In this document: positions 17,794-25,466 of the stretch, in pieces
Numbering within the stretch: the first letter of the stretch is position 1
Layout: the number at the start of each line of letters is the position of its first letter
Assembly: GCF_030717845.1 (NCBI RefSeq)
Contig: NZ_JAUZVZ010000004.1
Span: forward strand, 1-64,000
Length of the DNA: 64,000 nt
Reading direction: 5' to 3'
From: Alkalimonas collagenimarina
Lineage (GTDB): Bacteria > Pseudomonadota > Gammaproteobacteria > Enterobacterales > Alteromonadaceae
Program-made: the position numbers and the translations under genes
The notes under the pieces: model-generated
Told to the model about the DNA's origin: nothing
Databases searched by the model: none
The model's input: the letters and a program-made list of their open reading frames with translations, nothing else

Positions 17794-19698
17794 TTATGCT
17801 TCTAAAACTTCCCAACGCGCGTAGGCTTGCGCCAGCTTCGACTCGGTTTCTGCCAGTTGGTTCAATACCGGTTGGGTCTTGTCTGTTGGTTGTGCAAAAA
17901 AATCTGCATCATTGACCTGTTGCTGTAAAGCGGCAAGTTGCTGATCCAAGGTTTCAATCAGTGCTGGCAATTGCTCTAGCTCTCGCTGCTCTTTATACGA
18001 CAACTTACGAGGCGTTGCAGTATCTGCACTTGATCCAGTTGCCGTTTTTTCTACCGCCGCTGATTTACTGTTCTCTGCAGGCGATTTTGTATCCTTTATC
18101 TGGTGCTGTTGCTGCCAGCGCAAGACATCATCATAACCACCAGTGATATCAACAATGGTACCATGACCTGCAAACAACAAACTACTGGTGACGGTATTAT
18201 TGACAAACTCACGGTCATGGCTGACCAGAATAACGGTACCTTGATATTGTTGTAAAATATCTTCCAGTAACTCCAACGTTTCTACATCTAAATCGTTGGT
18301 TGGTTCATCCAGAATCAATAAATTGCTCGGCCGGGCAAATAAGCGTGCAAGCAACAGTCGATTTTTTTCACCGCCCGATAAAGCCCGGACTGGGGTACGG
18401 CTGCGTGCGGGTGGAAACAAGAAATCTTGTAAATAGCTCAGTACATGACGACTCTGCCCATTTTGCATCACTTCTTGCTTACCATCAGCCACATTATCCT
18501 GTACGGTGGCATCCAGATCGAGTGCTTGCCGGTGCTGGTCAAAATAAGCCACTTCCAGATTGGTACCACGCTTGATCTCACCTTGCTCTGGCGCCAAGTC
18601 ACCAAGTAGCAGTTTAATTAATGTTGATTTACCAACGCCATTAGGGCCAATCAACGCCAAGCGATCCCCACGCATCACCAACAGATCCAGCTGTTGTACT
18701 AATGGCTCACTGCCAAAACTATGACTCAATTGCTTGGTTTCAAACACCAGTTTGCCGGAGCGATCCGCTTGCTCAATAGCAAACTCAACTTTACCCATGG
18801 TCTCTAGCCGGGCGGCTCGTTCTTTGCGAAGTGCTTTTAATGCGCGAACCCGCCCTTCATTACGCGTTCGGCGTGCTTTAATGCCCTGACGGATCCACAC
18901 TTCTTCTTCCGCCAAGCGCTTGTCAAACAATGCATTATGCTGCTGTTCGTCTTCGAGCATCTTTTGCTTACGATCGAGGTATTGCTGGTAATTACCGGGG
19001 TGAGAGGTCAGTTGTCCACGATCTAAATCGATAATCCGCGTTGCTAATGCCCGAATAAAAGCCCTATCGTGCGAAATAAAAATAATCGCACCTTTAAATT
19101 CTTTTAAAAACTGCTCCAACCACTGAATAGCGGCTATGTCCAAATGGTTGGTTGGCTCGTCCAGTAATAAAATGTCAGGCTTCGCGACTAAGGCCCTGGC
19201 GAGTGCGGCTTTACGCAACCAACCACCAGATAACGAGGCCAAATCAGCATCCGGGTCCATGGAGAATTGTTGACACAATGCGGACACACGAGCCTCAAGT
19301 GCCCAGCCATCGCGGGTATCCAGCTCGGCTTGCAGTTGTTCAAATAAACGCATCTGGCTGGCATCATCTGCATCCAGCTGCTCAGACAGTGTATAAAACT
19401 GTTGCAGCTTATCAGCCAGATCGCCTGCGCCATCACGGATAAAGTCTGCTATTTTAGTTTGCATCTTTGCCGGTGGGTCTTGTTCCAATCGGCTTAAGAT
19501 CACACCATTGGGTATAACTACCTGACCATCATCAAGACTTTGTTGGCCAGTAAGCACCTTGAGGAAGGTAGACTTGCCTGCGCCGTTGCGGCCAACCAAA
19601 CACACACGCTCGCCACTGAACAAACTAAAATCAACCCGATCCATCACTGGATGGGTACCAAATGCCAGACTAGCTTGCTGAAATCGTAATACTTCCAC
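17794..19698 (-). CDS. uup: ABC-F family ATPase Uup
   Basis: A 634-residue soluble protein with two ABC domains in tandem and no membrane segment. First domain: Walker A GRNGAGKST at residues 36-44, signature L-S-G-G-W, Walker B LLLDEPTNHLD. Second domain: GPNGVGKST, L-S-G-G-E-K-N-R, LLILDEPTNDLD. A C-terminal coiled coil of about 80 residues (EQRELEQLPALIETL onward) is the DNA-binding tail that marks Uup. In E. coli Uup affects precise transposon excision and ribosome/branch-migration functions. The start is GTG, overlapping the TAG stop of the upstream glutaredoxin-like gene by one base (TAGTG). The neighbourhood rlmKL...uup matches E. coli. Confidence 0.94.
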   Translation of the reverse strand: MEVLRFQQASLAFGTHPVMDRVDFSLFSGERVCLVGRNGAGKSTFLKVLTGQQSLDDGQVVIPNGVILSRLEQDPPAKMQTKIADFIRDGAGDLADKLQQFYTLSEQLDADDASQMRLFEQLQAELDTRDGWALEARVSALCQQFSMDPDADLASLSGGWLRKAALARALVAKPDILLLDEPTNHLDIAAIQWLEQFLKEFKGAIIFISHDRAFIRALATRIIDLDRGQLTSHPGNYQQYLDRKQKMLEDEQQHNALFDKRLAEEEVWIRQGIKARRTRNEGRVRALKALRKERAARLETMGKVEFAIEQADRSGKLVFETKQLSHSFGSEPLVQQLDLLVMRGDRLALIGPNGVGKSTLIKLLLGDLAPEQGEIKRGTNLEVAYFDQHRQALDLDATVQDNVADGKQEVMQNGQSRHVLSYLQDFLFPPARSRTPVRALSGGEKNRLLLARLFARPSNLLILDEPTNDLDVETLELLEDILQQYQGTVILVSHDREFVNNTVTSSLLFAGHGTIVDITGGYDDVLRWQQQHQIKDTKSPAENSKSAAVEKTATGSSADTATPRKLSYKEQRELEQLPALIETLDQQLAALQQQVNDADFFAQPTDKTQPVLNQLAETESKLAQAYARWEVLEA

Positions 19699-19955
19699 TA
19701 CTTAAGATCCTTTATTACACAGTGTTGCAACCACGCCTGCAATTGCTCTTGCCCAAACGGCCAATCAAGTGTTGCTTTTGAATTGATACAAGCGATCACT
19801 GGGATAAGCAACCGATACTGTTCAAATACATCAGGATGATCAACAATATCGATAACCTGAAAACGCCCTGCCATGCCCGCTTGCAGCAGCATTTGCTCCG
19901 CTTTTTCACACAGGTGACAGCCCCAGGTACTATACAACACAAACTCAGGAGTCAT
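19698..19955 (-). CDS. Glutaredoxin-like protein (DUF836 type)
   Basis: An 85-residue single thioredoxin-fold protein with an N-terminal C-H-L-C redox motif (residues 13-16, in Y-S-T-W-G-C-H-L-C-E-K-A) and the cis-proline region L-L-I-P-V-I. It probably works as a small thiol-disulphide protein in the cytoplasm. Its ATG forms an ATGA overlap with the rlmKL stop, and its TAG overlaps the uup GTG by one base, so all three are translationally coupled. The same small gene between rlmKL and uup is common in Alteromonadales as far as I recall. Confidence 0.85.
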   Translation of the reverse strand: MTPEFVLYSTWGCHLCEKAEQMLLQAGMAGRFQVIDIVDHPDVFEQYRLLIPVIACINSKATLDWPFGQEQLQAWLQHCVIKDLK

Positions 19956-22063
19956 CGCGTTAGCTCAAAACACACGTGAATATGAGGGTTGCGTTTAAAA
20001 TCTTCGGGCAAGGTAGCTGCTGATATGTCTTTTACCTGCCAACCAGTCGCTTGCAACGCTTCACTGTCAATTTTAAAACGCCGTTTGTTGTTGGAAAAAA
20101 TGACCACTCCACCATCAGCCAAGCGGTATTTCAGCATATCCAACAATTTGACGTGATCACGTTGCACATCCCAGCTGTCCTGCATACGTTTAGAATTAGA
20201 AAACGTTGGAGGATCGACGAAAATCAGATCGTACTTGCCTTCACAACGAGCCAACCATTGCAAACAGTCGGCTTGTTCAAAATGATAGTGATGACCATGC
20301 AAGCCATTCAGCATAAAATTACGCTTGGCCCAGTCCAGATAGGTATTTGACATATCCACAGTTGTCACTGAGCTGGCACCACCAAGTGCCGCATGCACCG
20401 AAGCAGTACCAGTATATGCAAACAGATTCAGTACATCTTTGCCTTTGGCCAGCTGCTTAATGCGCTGTCTGGTCAAACGGTGATCGAGAAATAAGCCAGT
20501 ATCGAGGTAGTCTCGCAAATTCACCCACAACCGGGCACCATACTCAGTCACTTCTTTGTACTGGCCTGCTTTTTCCAGCGCCTGATACTGTCGACTGCCT
20601 TTTTGACGCTCACGAACTTTCAGCACCATTTTATCAGGATCGATGTTAAGCACTTGTGGCACTTGATTGACTACATCAAATAAACGCTTCTGGGCGATAG
20701 CTTCATCCACACTGGCTGGCGGAGCATATTCATGCACCACCACCTCACCATCGTACCAATCGACCGCTACATTGTACTCAGGAATATCGGCATCGTAGAG
20801 TCGGTAGCAGCTGAGGCCCTCTTTCTTGACCCATTTCTGCAGTTGTTTACGATTCTTTAGTAAGCGATTACCGAAGGAGCTACTTTCACTGAAAAACAAT
20901 GACGGTGCATCGGAGCGACTTTGTACTTGTTTTTCTGTCAGGTCGAATAGACTAAATTCACAATCCAATGGGCCATTACTGAATTGATAGCTTTTGCTGC
21001 GTGACAGTTTTAAAGCACGCAACAAGTCTTTATTCGAAGTAATAATGCCGAGTCGCCAACCTTGATAATGTTGTTTCAGTCCAACAGAAAAGTTGCTGTA
21101 CAGTGGGATCAACTCAGGTAAATCCCCTAACCGTTCGCCATAAGGAGGGTTCGTGACAATCACGCCCGTGGTTTGCGTAACAGCAGCACTGAGCTTGGTT
21201 GCATCCGCTTGCTGGAAATCGATCAACTCATCAACGCCAGCATTACGAGCGTTATGTCGTGCTTTTTGCAGCACGGAGGCGTTTTTATCCAGCCCATAAA
21301 ACTGAATACCGGTTAACTCCTGACGCTCCGCTTTAGCAGCCGTGATCAGTTCTTGCCATAACGCAGCCCGGTGACCCGGCCAGCCTTCAAAAGCAAAATG
21401 CTCACGTTGCAACCCAGGTGCCTGATGCGTTGCCATCAGTGCAGCTTCGATAAGTAAGGTACCACTACCGCAAAATGGGTCTAACAGTACCTGGCCTGGC
21501 GTCCAACCAGAACGCAACAACAAAGCGGCAGCTAAGTGTTCTTTCAGGGGGGCTTCGCCTTGTCCAAACCGGTAGCCGCGTTGATGCAGCGATGGACCTG
21601 AAAAGTCCTGTAAGAAATGAAAGGCTTTATTGCTGATCCGCACCTGAAAGCGAACATCTGGCTGTTGCCGATCAACGTTAGGTCGCTCGCCCTCAGCAGC
21701 ACGAAACTGATCGACAATCGCATCTTTTACTCGCAAAGCACCATATTGGGTATTATCGATGGAGGGATGCTTACCGACACAATCGATAGCGATAGACTGA
21801 CGAACCGACATGAGTTCAGTCCACGTTAGTTGATTAGCCACGGCGTAGAGATCGCTGTCATTATTCACCATCTCGGTATGCAGCAAACGCAAGATCCGTG
21901 TTGCTAACCGCGACCATAAACACAGTTGATAGGCAGTACGCAAATCGGCTTTAAAACGAACAACACCCATAGTGACTTTCACCACTTCGCCTTGATGTTG
22001 ACGAATTTCCTCCGCCAACAATTCCTCGACGCCTTTCGATGTTAAAGCCCAAAATTCCAGCAT
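19952..22063 (-). CDS. rlmL: Bifunctional 23S rRNA methyltransferase RlmKL (G2445 m2G / G2069 m7G)
   Basis: A 703-residue fusion of two SAM-dependent methyltransferases that modify 23S rRNA helix 74. Order: N-terminal THUMP domain, RlmL methyltransferase domain with DPFCGSGTLLIEAALMA and the catalytic N-P-P-Y-G-E-R-L, then the RlmK domain with LFAYTGTASVHAALGGA and V-D-P-P-T-F-S-N-S-K-R. The frame is open to 22159, but E. coli RlmL (702 residues) starts just before the segment equivalent to EFWALTSKGVEELL. The ATG at 22063, ten bases after GAGGG, is therefore the better start. It is the first gene of rlmKL-glutaredoxin-uup-DUF3466. Confidence 0.95.
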   Translation of the reverse strand: MLEFWALTSKGVEELLAEEIRQHQGEVVKVTMGVVRFKADLRTAYQLCLWSRLATRILRLLHTEMVNNDSDLYAVANQLTWTELMSVRQSIAIDCVGKHPSIDNTQYGALRVKDAIVDQFRAAEGERPNVDRQQPDVRFQVRISNKAFHFLQDFSGPSLHQRGYRFGQGEAPLKEHLAAALLLRSGWTPGQVLLDPFCGSGTLLIEAALMATHQAPGLQREHFAFEGWPGHRAALWQELITAAKAERQELTGIQFYGLDKNASVLQKARHNARNAGVDELIDFQQADATKLSAAVTQTTGVIVTNPPYGERLGDLPELIPLYSNFSVGLKQHYQGWRLGIITSNKDLLRALKLSRSKSYQFSNGPLDCEFSLFDLTEKQVQSRSDAPSLFFSESSSFGNRLLKNRKQLQKWVKKEGLSCYRLYDADIPEYNVAVDWYDGEVVVHEYAPPASVDEAIAQKRLFDVVNQVPQVLNIDPDKMVLKVRERQKGSRQYQALEKAGQYKEVTEYGARLWVNLRDYLDTGLFLDHRLTRQRIKQLAKGKDVLNLFAYTGTASVHAALGGASSVTTVDMSNTYLDWAKRNFMLNGLHGHHYHFEQADCLQWLARCEGKYDLIFVDPPTFSNSKRMQDSWDVQRDHVKLLDMLKYRLADGGVVIFSNNKRRFKIDSEALQATGWQVKDISAATLPEDFKRNPHIHVCFELTR

Positions 22064-22216
22064 ATCCAGCAAGCCCTCAATAAAAATGGCCGTCAGTATA
22101 ACAGATGCAGACAACGATGTTGCGAGCAGTTTGTTGTTCTTTGTCAGAGAAAAGAACACTTTTTATCTAAACTGCTGAATAAAGCGGCAAACAGTTGCCA
22201 ACAAGTGATTTGTCGC

Positions 22217-22245
22217 TTGCGCACTTTATAAAACCCCCATATAAT
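22217..22245 (+). promoter_or_regulatory. Promoter of the initiator tRNA array
   Basis: TTGCGC (22217-22222) and a perfect TATAAT (22240-22245) are separated by 17 bases. The first mature tRNA base (22264) lies 19 bases past the -10 box. A GC-rich discriminator (CCGCCCCGC) follows, as is usual for stringently controlled stable-RNA promoters. Confidence 0.85.
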
Positions 22246-22263
22246 CCGCCCCGCAATGACGGA

Positions 22264-22340
<77 letters not shown>

Positions 22341-22356
22341 AATTGATTGTGAACAT

Positions 22357-22394
22357 GGATATAGTGAATCGCCCTCGGGCTCCTCTCTATATCC
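22357..22394 (+). other. Hairpin between the tRNA genes
   Basis: GGATATAG (22357-22364) and CTATATCC (22387-22394) form an 8-base stem in the spacer between the two tRNA genes. It has no T-run, so it may be a processing feature rather than a terminator. Confidence 0.4.
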
Positions 22395-22409
22395 ACGGGG
22401 CGAAGGTCT

Positions 22410-22429
22410 AAATCCGGCTCCCGCAACCA
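22410..22429 (+). repeat. Isolated copy of the tRNA-fMet 3' end
   Basis: The last 20 bases of the tRNA gene (AAATCCGGCTCCCGCAACCA) are repeated exactly here, 89 bases after copy 1, without the 5' half. It is a remnant or a duplicated tRNA end, not a functional tRNA. Confidence 0.8.
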
Positions 22430-22514
22430 ATTGTGACTTGTTTATACCAAAGGTCATTAATTAGCGTCTTGCAAATCAACCAATTATCTCTACTGCTCGG
22501 GGATAATTCACGGA

Positions 22515-22591
<77 letters not shown>

Positions 22592-22599
22592 ACATTAAG

Positions 22600-22624
22600 C
22601 CGACTATTTTCAGTCGGTTTTTTT
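22600..22624 (+). terminator. Intrinsic terminator of the tRNA operon (unit 1)
   Basis: CCGACT (22600-22605), loop ATTTTC, AGTCGG (22612-22617), then seven Ts (22618-22624). Canonical. Confidence 0.9.
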
Positions 22625-22703
22625 GTATCTGAGATTCGAGAACCCTACGAACGTCGGTTCGCTCTTCATAAGCTCCGCGGGGGCTCCCCCAACCAACATT
22701 AAG

Positions 22704-22728
22704 CCGACTATCTTCAGTCGGTTTTTTT
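22704..22728 (+). terminator. Second copy of the terminator (unit 2)
   Basis: The same CCGACT/AGTCGG stem with loop ATCTTC and a T-tract, exactly 104 bases after the first copy. It would catch read-through. Confidence 0.88.
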
Positions 22729-22812
22729 GTGGCTGAGATTCGGGAACCCTACGAACGTCGGTTCGCTCTTCATAAGCTCCGCGGGGGCTCCCGCAACCAA
22801 CATCAAAGATAA

Positions 22813-25170
22813 TTAACCAGCATTTAATGGCCAAAAGATAGGAATTAATGCCATGGTGATCAAGAACAACAAAAAGCTTAAGGGCCCCCCTGCTTTTAAA
22901 TAGTCTATGAATCGGTAACCACCAGGACCCATCACTAAGGTATTAGCTGGGTGCGATACCGGACTGGTCAGGCTGGTTGCAGCAACAGCTACCACCATCA
23001 TCACAGCCTGACCGTTGATCCCAAGCGCAGAGCTCAGCATTAAGCCTATCGGTGCCATAATTAGCACCAGCGCAACAATAGGAATGACCAGCGTACCTAA
23101 GGCTGTGATCCAATACAGGCAAGCCAGAACAACTAGTGGGCCGTATTGGCCTACCCCAGCTAACACGCCTTCTGCCAACCAGGCAGCAGTACCGGAGTGC
23201 TGCATTGCCAACCCCAGCGGCAACATGCCGGCAATAAGAAAAATAGAACGCCAATCGATAGCAGCGTAGGCTTGCTCCATTGTTAAACAGCGGGAGACAA
23301 CCATCAGAGTAGCAGCGAGTATCGCTGCCAAATAAATCGGCAACACACCGCTTATGGTCAGTAGTACCATCAAGCCCATTAAGCCAGCCGCTAATGGCGC
23401 CTTGCTGGCATTAACTGGTTTCACTTGGATAGGGTTCATGACAATCAGGTCTTCACTCTGGTTTAGCATAGCAAGCTGAGGTTTTGGCCCAACAATCAGT
23501 AATGCATCACCGGGCTGAAGCAACAGGCTGCCCAGTCCAGAGCGATAAGCACGGCCCTCGCGCCAGATGGCGGCTACTTCTACCTTAAAGCGTTTATCTA
23601 ACTGCAGATCGCTGACACTTTTGCCCAGGTATTTACTTCGGGGGTGAAGGGTCGCTTCAATTAATGCCAACTTCCCTTTGTTTAGTAAATCCAGATAGGG
23701 CGACATATCATCGAGCCGTTCCAACTGCTTAAAACCACGCAGAATATCCAGATCTTCCTCACGCCCTTGGATCAACAGTAAATCTCCAGCTTGAAGTCTA
23801 TCATCAGAGTGAAACTGTTGAATAATTTCCCCCTGCCGAAACACGCCCAGCAACCTGAAATCAAATGCATCACCCAACCGGTTGTCGGCAAAACTACTAT
23901 CAACCAAAGGACTATCGACCGGTAGCTTCAATACAAACAAACGCTCTTCCAGATGGTACTGTTTTTTTACCTCATCACTACTCAGTGAGAACACTGACAG
24001 AAAATCGGGCTGTTGTTCAACGGTAGCAAGCGTACTTTGGCTCCCTTGAACCAATATTTTATCACCTTGTACCAAAGTAATATGATTCAGCTTATTGCTG
24101 TATGTCTGGCCACCATGTTTCACGGCCAATACATTAAGCTGATAGCGCTCCCGAAATTGATGATGAACAATCGTTTCCCCAATTAATGGACTATCGGCAG
24201 CAAGTTCTAATTCAGCAAAAGCACTCGAAGCTAATAGCTTTTCATGCAATATCGGGGCTTCACGCACGATATCCAAAGAGTTCCAGCTTCGCAGACGTTC
24301 AAAACGGTTAAACTTACCCTGAGCTAATATAACATCGCCTGCCTGCAAAACCGTGTGGCGTGATGGTAGAGTAAAAGTTTCTTTTCCTCGGGTAAGAGCG
24401 ACAATCATCAGGCCAACGGTATTGATTAGCCCTGAATCTTCTAAAGTACGCCCGGCTAGTAACGAAGAGTTCGGTAAACGAAGCGCAAAAATCCGCTCCT
24501 GCAGGCCATATTGATCGCTCAGACTCCGGCTGCCTTGCAAACCAATTCGTTCTGGATCCGTAGAGGGCAATAGATGGCGACCAAAAAAAGCCATAAAAAG
24601 TGTGCCCATGATTAACAGTGGCAAGCCAATTAAAGCAAAATCAAAAAACTGAAACCCAGGCTGACTTTTACCTTCGAGCGCCAAACTGACCAATAAGTTA
24701 GGTGGTGTGCCAATTAAGGTCAGTAAACCTCCGAGCATGGCACCAAAGGCCATAGGCATCAACACCTTGGCCGGTGGAATGCCACAGCGTCGTGCTGCGT
24801 CTACCGTGACAGGTAACAATAAAGCAACCACACCTATATTGCTCATAAAAGCTGACAATAAGCCGGATACCAGCATAATCACGATGATCATCTGGCTTTC
24901 GCTGCTGCCGGATAGACGTATGACCTGACGACCAATACCATCGGCAATACCGGCCCGAGTCAGGCCTTCACTCATGATAAACATAGCCCAGACGGTTAGC
25001 ACTGCAGGGTTGCTAAAGCCGCTGACCGCTTCACTCGGTGATACCAACCCCAGTAACGCCAAGGCGCAGAGCATCAACAAAGCGACCACATCCATCCGTA
25101 ACCACTCGGTCACAAAGAGTATCAGGGCGCTTAGTAGTAATAATAAAACCAACACAATGTCTAGAGTCAT
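22813..25170 (-). CDS. SLC13-type permease with four internal RCK_C (TrkA-C) domains
   Basis: A 785-residue inner-membrane transporter of the divalent anion:Na+ (SLC13/CitMHS) group. The N-terminal membrane half (residues about 5-200) includes ...SNIGVVALLLPVTVDAA and the L-I-G-T-P-P-N motif. The C-terminal half (about 590-780) includes ...TSPVSHPANTLVMGPGGY. Between them are four consecutive RCK_C-like regulatory modules, each beginning with an acidic-hydrophobic strand and ending L/V-Q-x-G-D-x-I/L-L-x-x-G (near residues 210-285, 310-385, 400-475, 490-565). E. coli YfbS-type relatives usually carry two. The substrate is unknown; sulphate, dicarboxylates or other anions are possible. The 3' end lies about 13 bases from the tRNA repeat. 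Confidence 0.88.
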   Translation of the reverse strand: MTLDIVLVLLLLLSALILFVTEWLRMDVVALLMLCALALLGLVSPSEAVSGFSNPAVLTVWAMFIMSEGLTRAGIADGIGRQVIRLSGSSESQMIIVIMLVSGLLSAFMSNIGVVALLLPVTVDAARRCGIPPAKVLMPMAFGAMLGGLLTLIGTPPNLLVSLALEGKSQPGFQFFDFALIGLPLLIMGTLFMAFFGRHLLPSTDPERIGLQGSRSLSDQYGLQERIFALRLPNSSLLAGRTLEDSGLINTVGLMIVALTRGKETFTLPSRHTVLQAGDVILAQGKFNRFERLRSWNSLDIVREAPILHEKLLASSAFAELELAADSPLIGETIVHHQFRERYQLNVLAVKHGGQTYSNKLNHITLVQGDKILVQGSQSTLATVEQQPDFLSVFSLSSDEVKKQYHLEERLFVLKLPVDSPLVDSSFADNRLGDAFDFRLLGVFRQGEIIQQFHSDDRLQAGDLLLIQGREEDLDILRGFKQLERLDDMSPYLDLLNKGKLALIEATLHPRSKYLGKSVSDLQLDKRFKVEVAAIWREGRAYRSGLGSLLLQPGDALLIVGPKPQLAMLNQSEDLIVMNPIQVKPVNASKAPLAAGLMGLMVLLTISGVLPIYLAAILAATLMVVSRCLTMEQAYAAIDWRSIFLIAGMLPLGLAMQHSGTAAWLAEGVLAGVGQYGPLVVLACLYWITALGTLVIPIVALVLIMAPIGLMLSSALGINGQAVMMVVAVAATSLTSPVSHPANTLVMGPGGYRFIDYLKAGGPLSFLLFLITMALIPIFWPLNAG

Positions 25171-25342
25171 AGAGGCTTCTTTGCCTTAGTACGGTTGAGT
25201 TGTTACAAGTTACATAGTAGATGATATATCACTATTTCCAATGTTATAGCAAAGTCTGAGGCACCGCGTCAGGACTAAAAGTATCGTGTTGGGCAAAGTC
25301 TGATTGGTACTGTGGAGAGGAACCATCAAGGTAATTTAAGGT

Positions 25343-25408
25343 GGGTGATTGCTACCAGAGGTAAGATGACCGGTGTGGGATCATCCGGGAGGGCAGCAGC
25401 AATCACCC
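25343..25408 (-). other. Long-range inverted repeat between receptor and permease genes
   Basis: GGGTGATTGCT (25343-25353) and AGCAATCACCC (25398-25408) are perfectly complementary over 11 bases and enclose 44 bases that themselves contain a GATGA/TCATC pair. This sits in the 296-base gap upstream of the permease and downstream of the receptor terminator. It could be a structured leader of the permease mRNA or a small RNA. Confidence 0.5.
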
Positions 25409-25424
25409 AAAACGACTTGATCTA

Positions 25425-25449
25425 GCCGCGCAGCAGGATTCTGCGCGGC
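25425..25449 (-). terminator. Hairpin terminator of the TonB-dependent receptor gene
   Basis: GCCGCGCAG (25425-25433) and CTGCGCGGC (25441-25449) form a perfect 9-base GC-rich stem, 17 bases past the stop codon. There is no tight T-run, but its position fits a transcription end. Confidence 0.6.
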
Positions 25450-25466
25450 GTTACTGGATAGCTTTA

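Larger units (their letters stand above)
22592..22799 (+). repeat. Two tandem 104-base units ending in tRNA 3'-end copies
   Basis: Units 22592-22695 and 22696-22799 are the same length and differ at about five positions. Each begins with ACATTAAGCCGACT, contains a complete intrinsic terminator, then hairpin-forming sequence (CGAACGTCGGTTCG; AGCTCCGCGGGGGCT), and ends in GGCTCCC(C/G)CAACCA, copying the tRNA-fMet acceptor end. The arrangement recalls the 178-base repeats after E. coli tyrT, which also carry the tRNA 3' end. Confidence 0.9.

Noticed and set aside
21841-21870. Third copy of the GACATCGCTGTC-type palindrome, in rlmKL
   Set aside because: Only the right half (ATCGCTGTCATTATT) matches; the left arm is GTAGAGA, so there is no dyad.
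22064-22159. N-terminal extension of RlmKL with a hydrophobic stretch resembling a signal peptide
   Set aside because: RlmL is cytoplasmic and family alignment starts at the ATG at 22063, which has its own ribosome site; the extension is upstream DNA read in frame.
22610-22834. Minus-strand frame of 74 codons in the 104-base repeats
   Set aside because: It consists of the tandem repeat read twice (terminator and tRNA-end sequence) and has no protein family signal.
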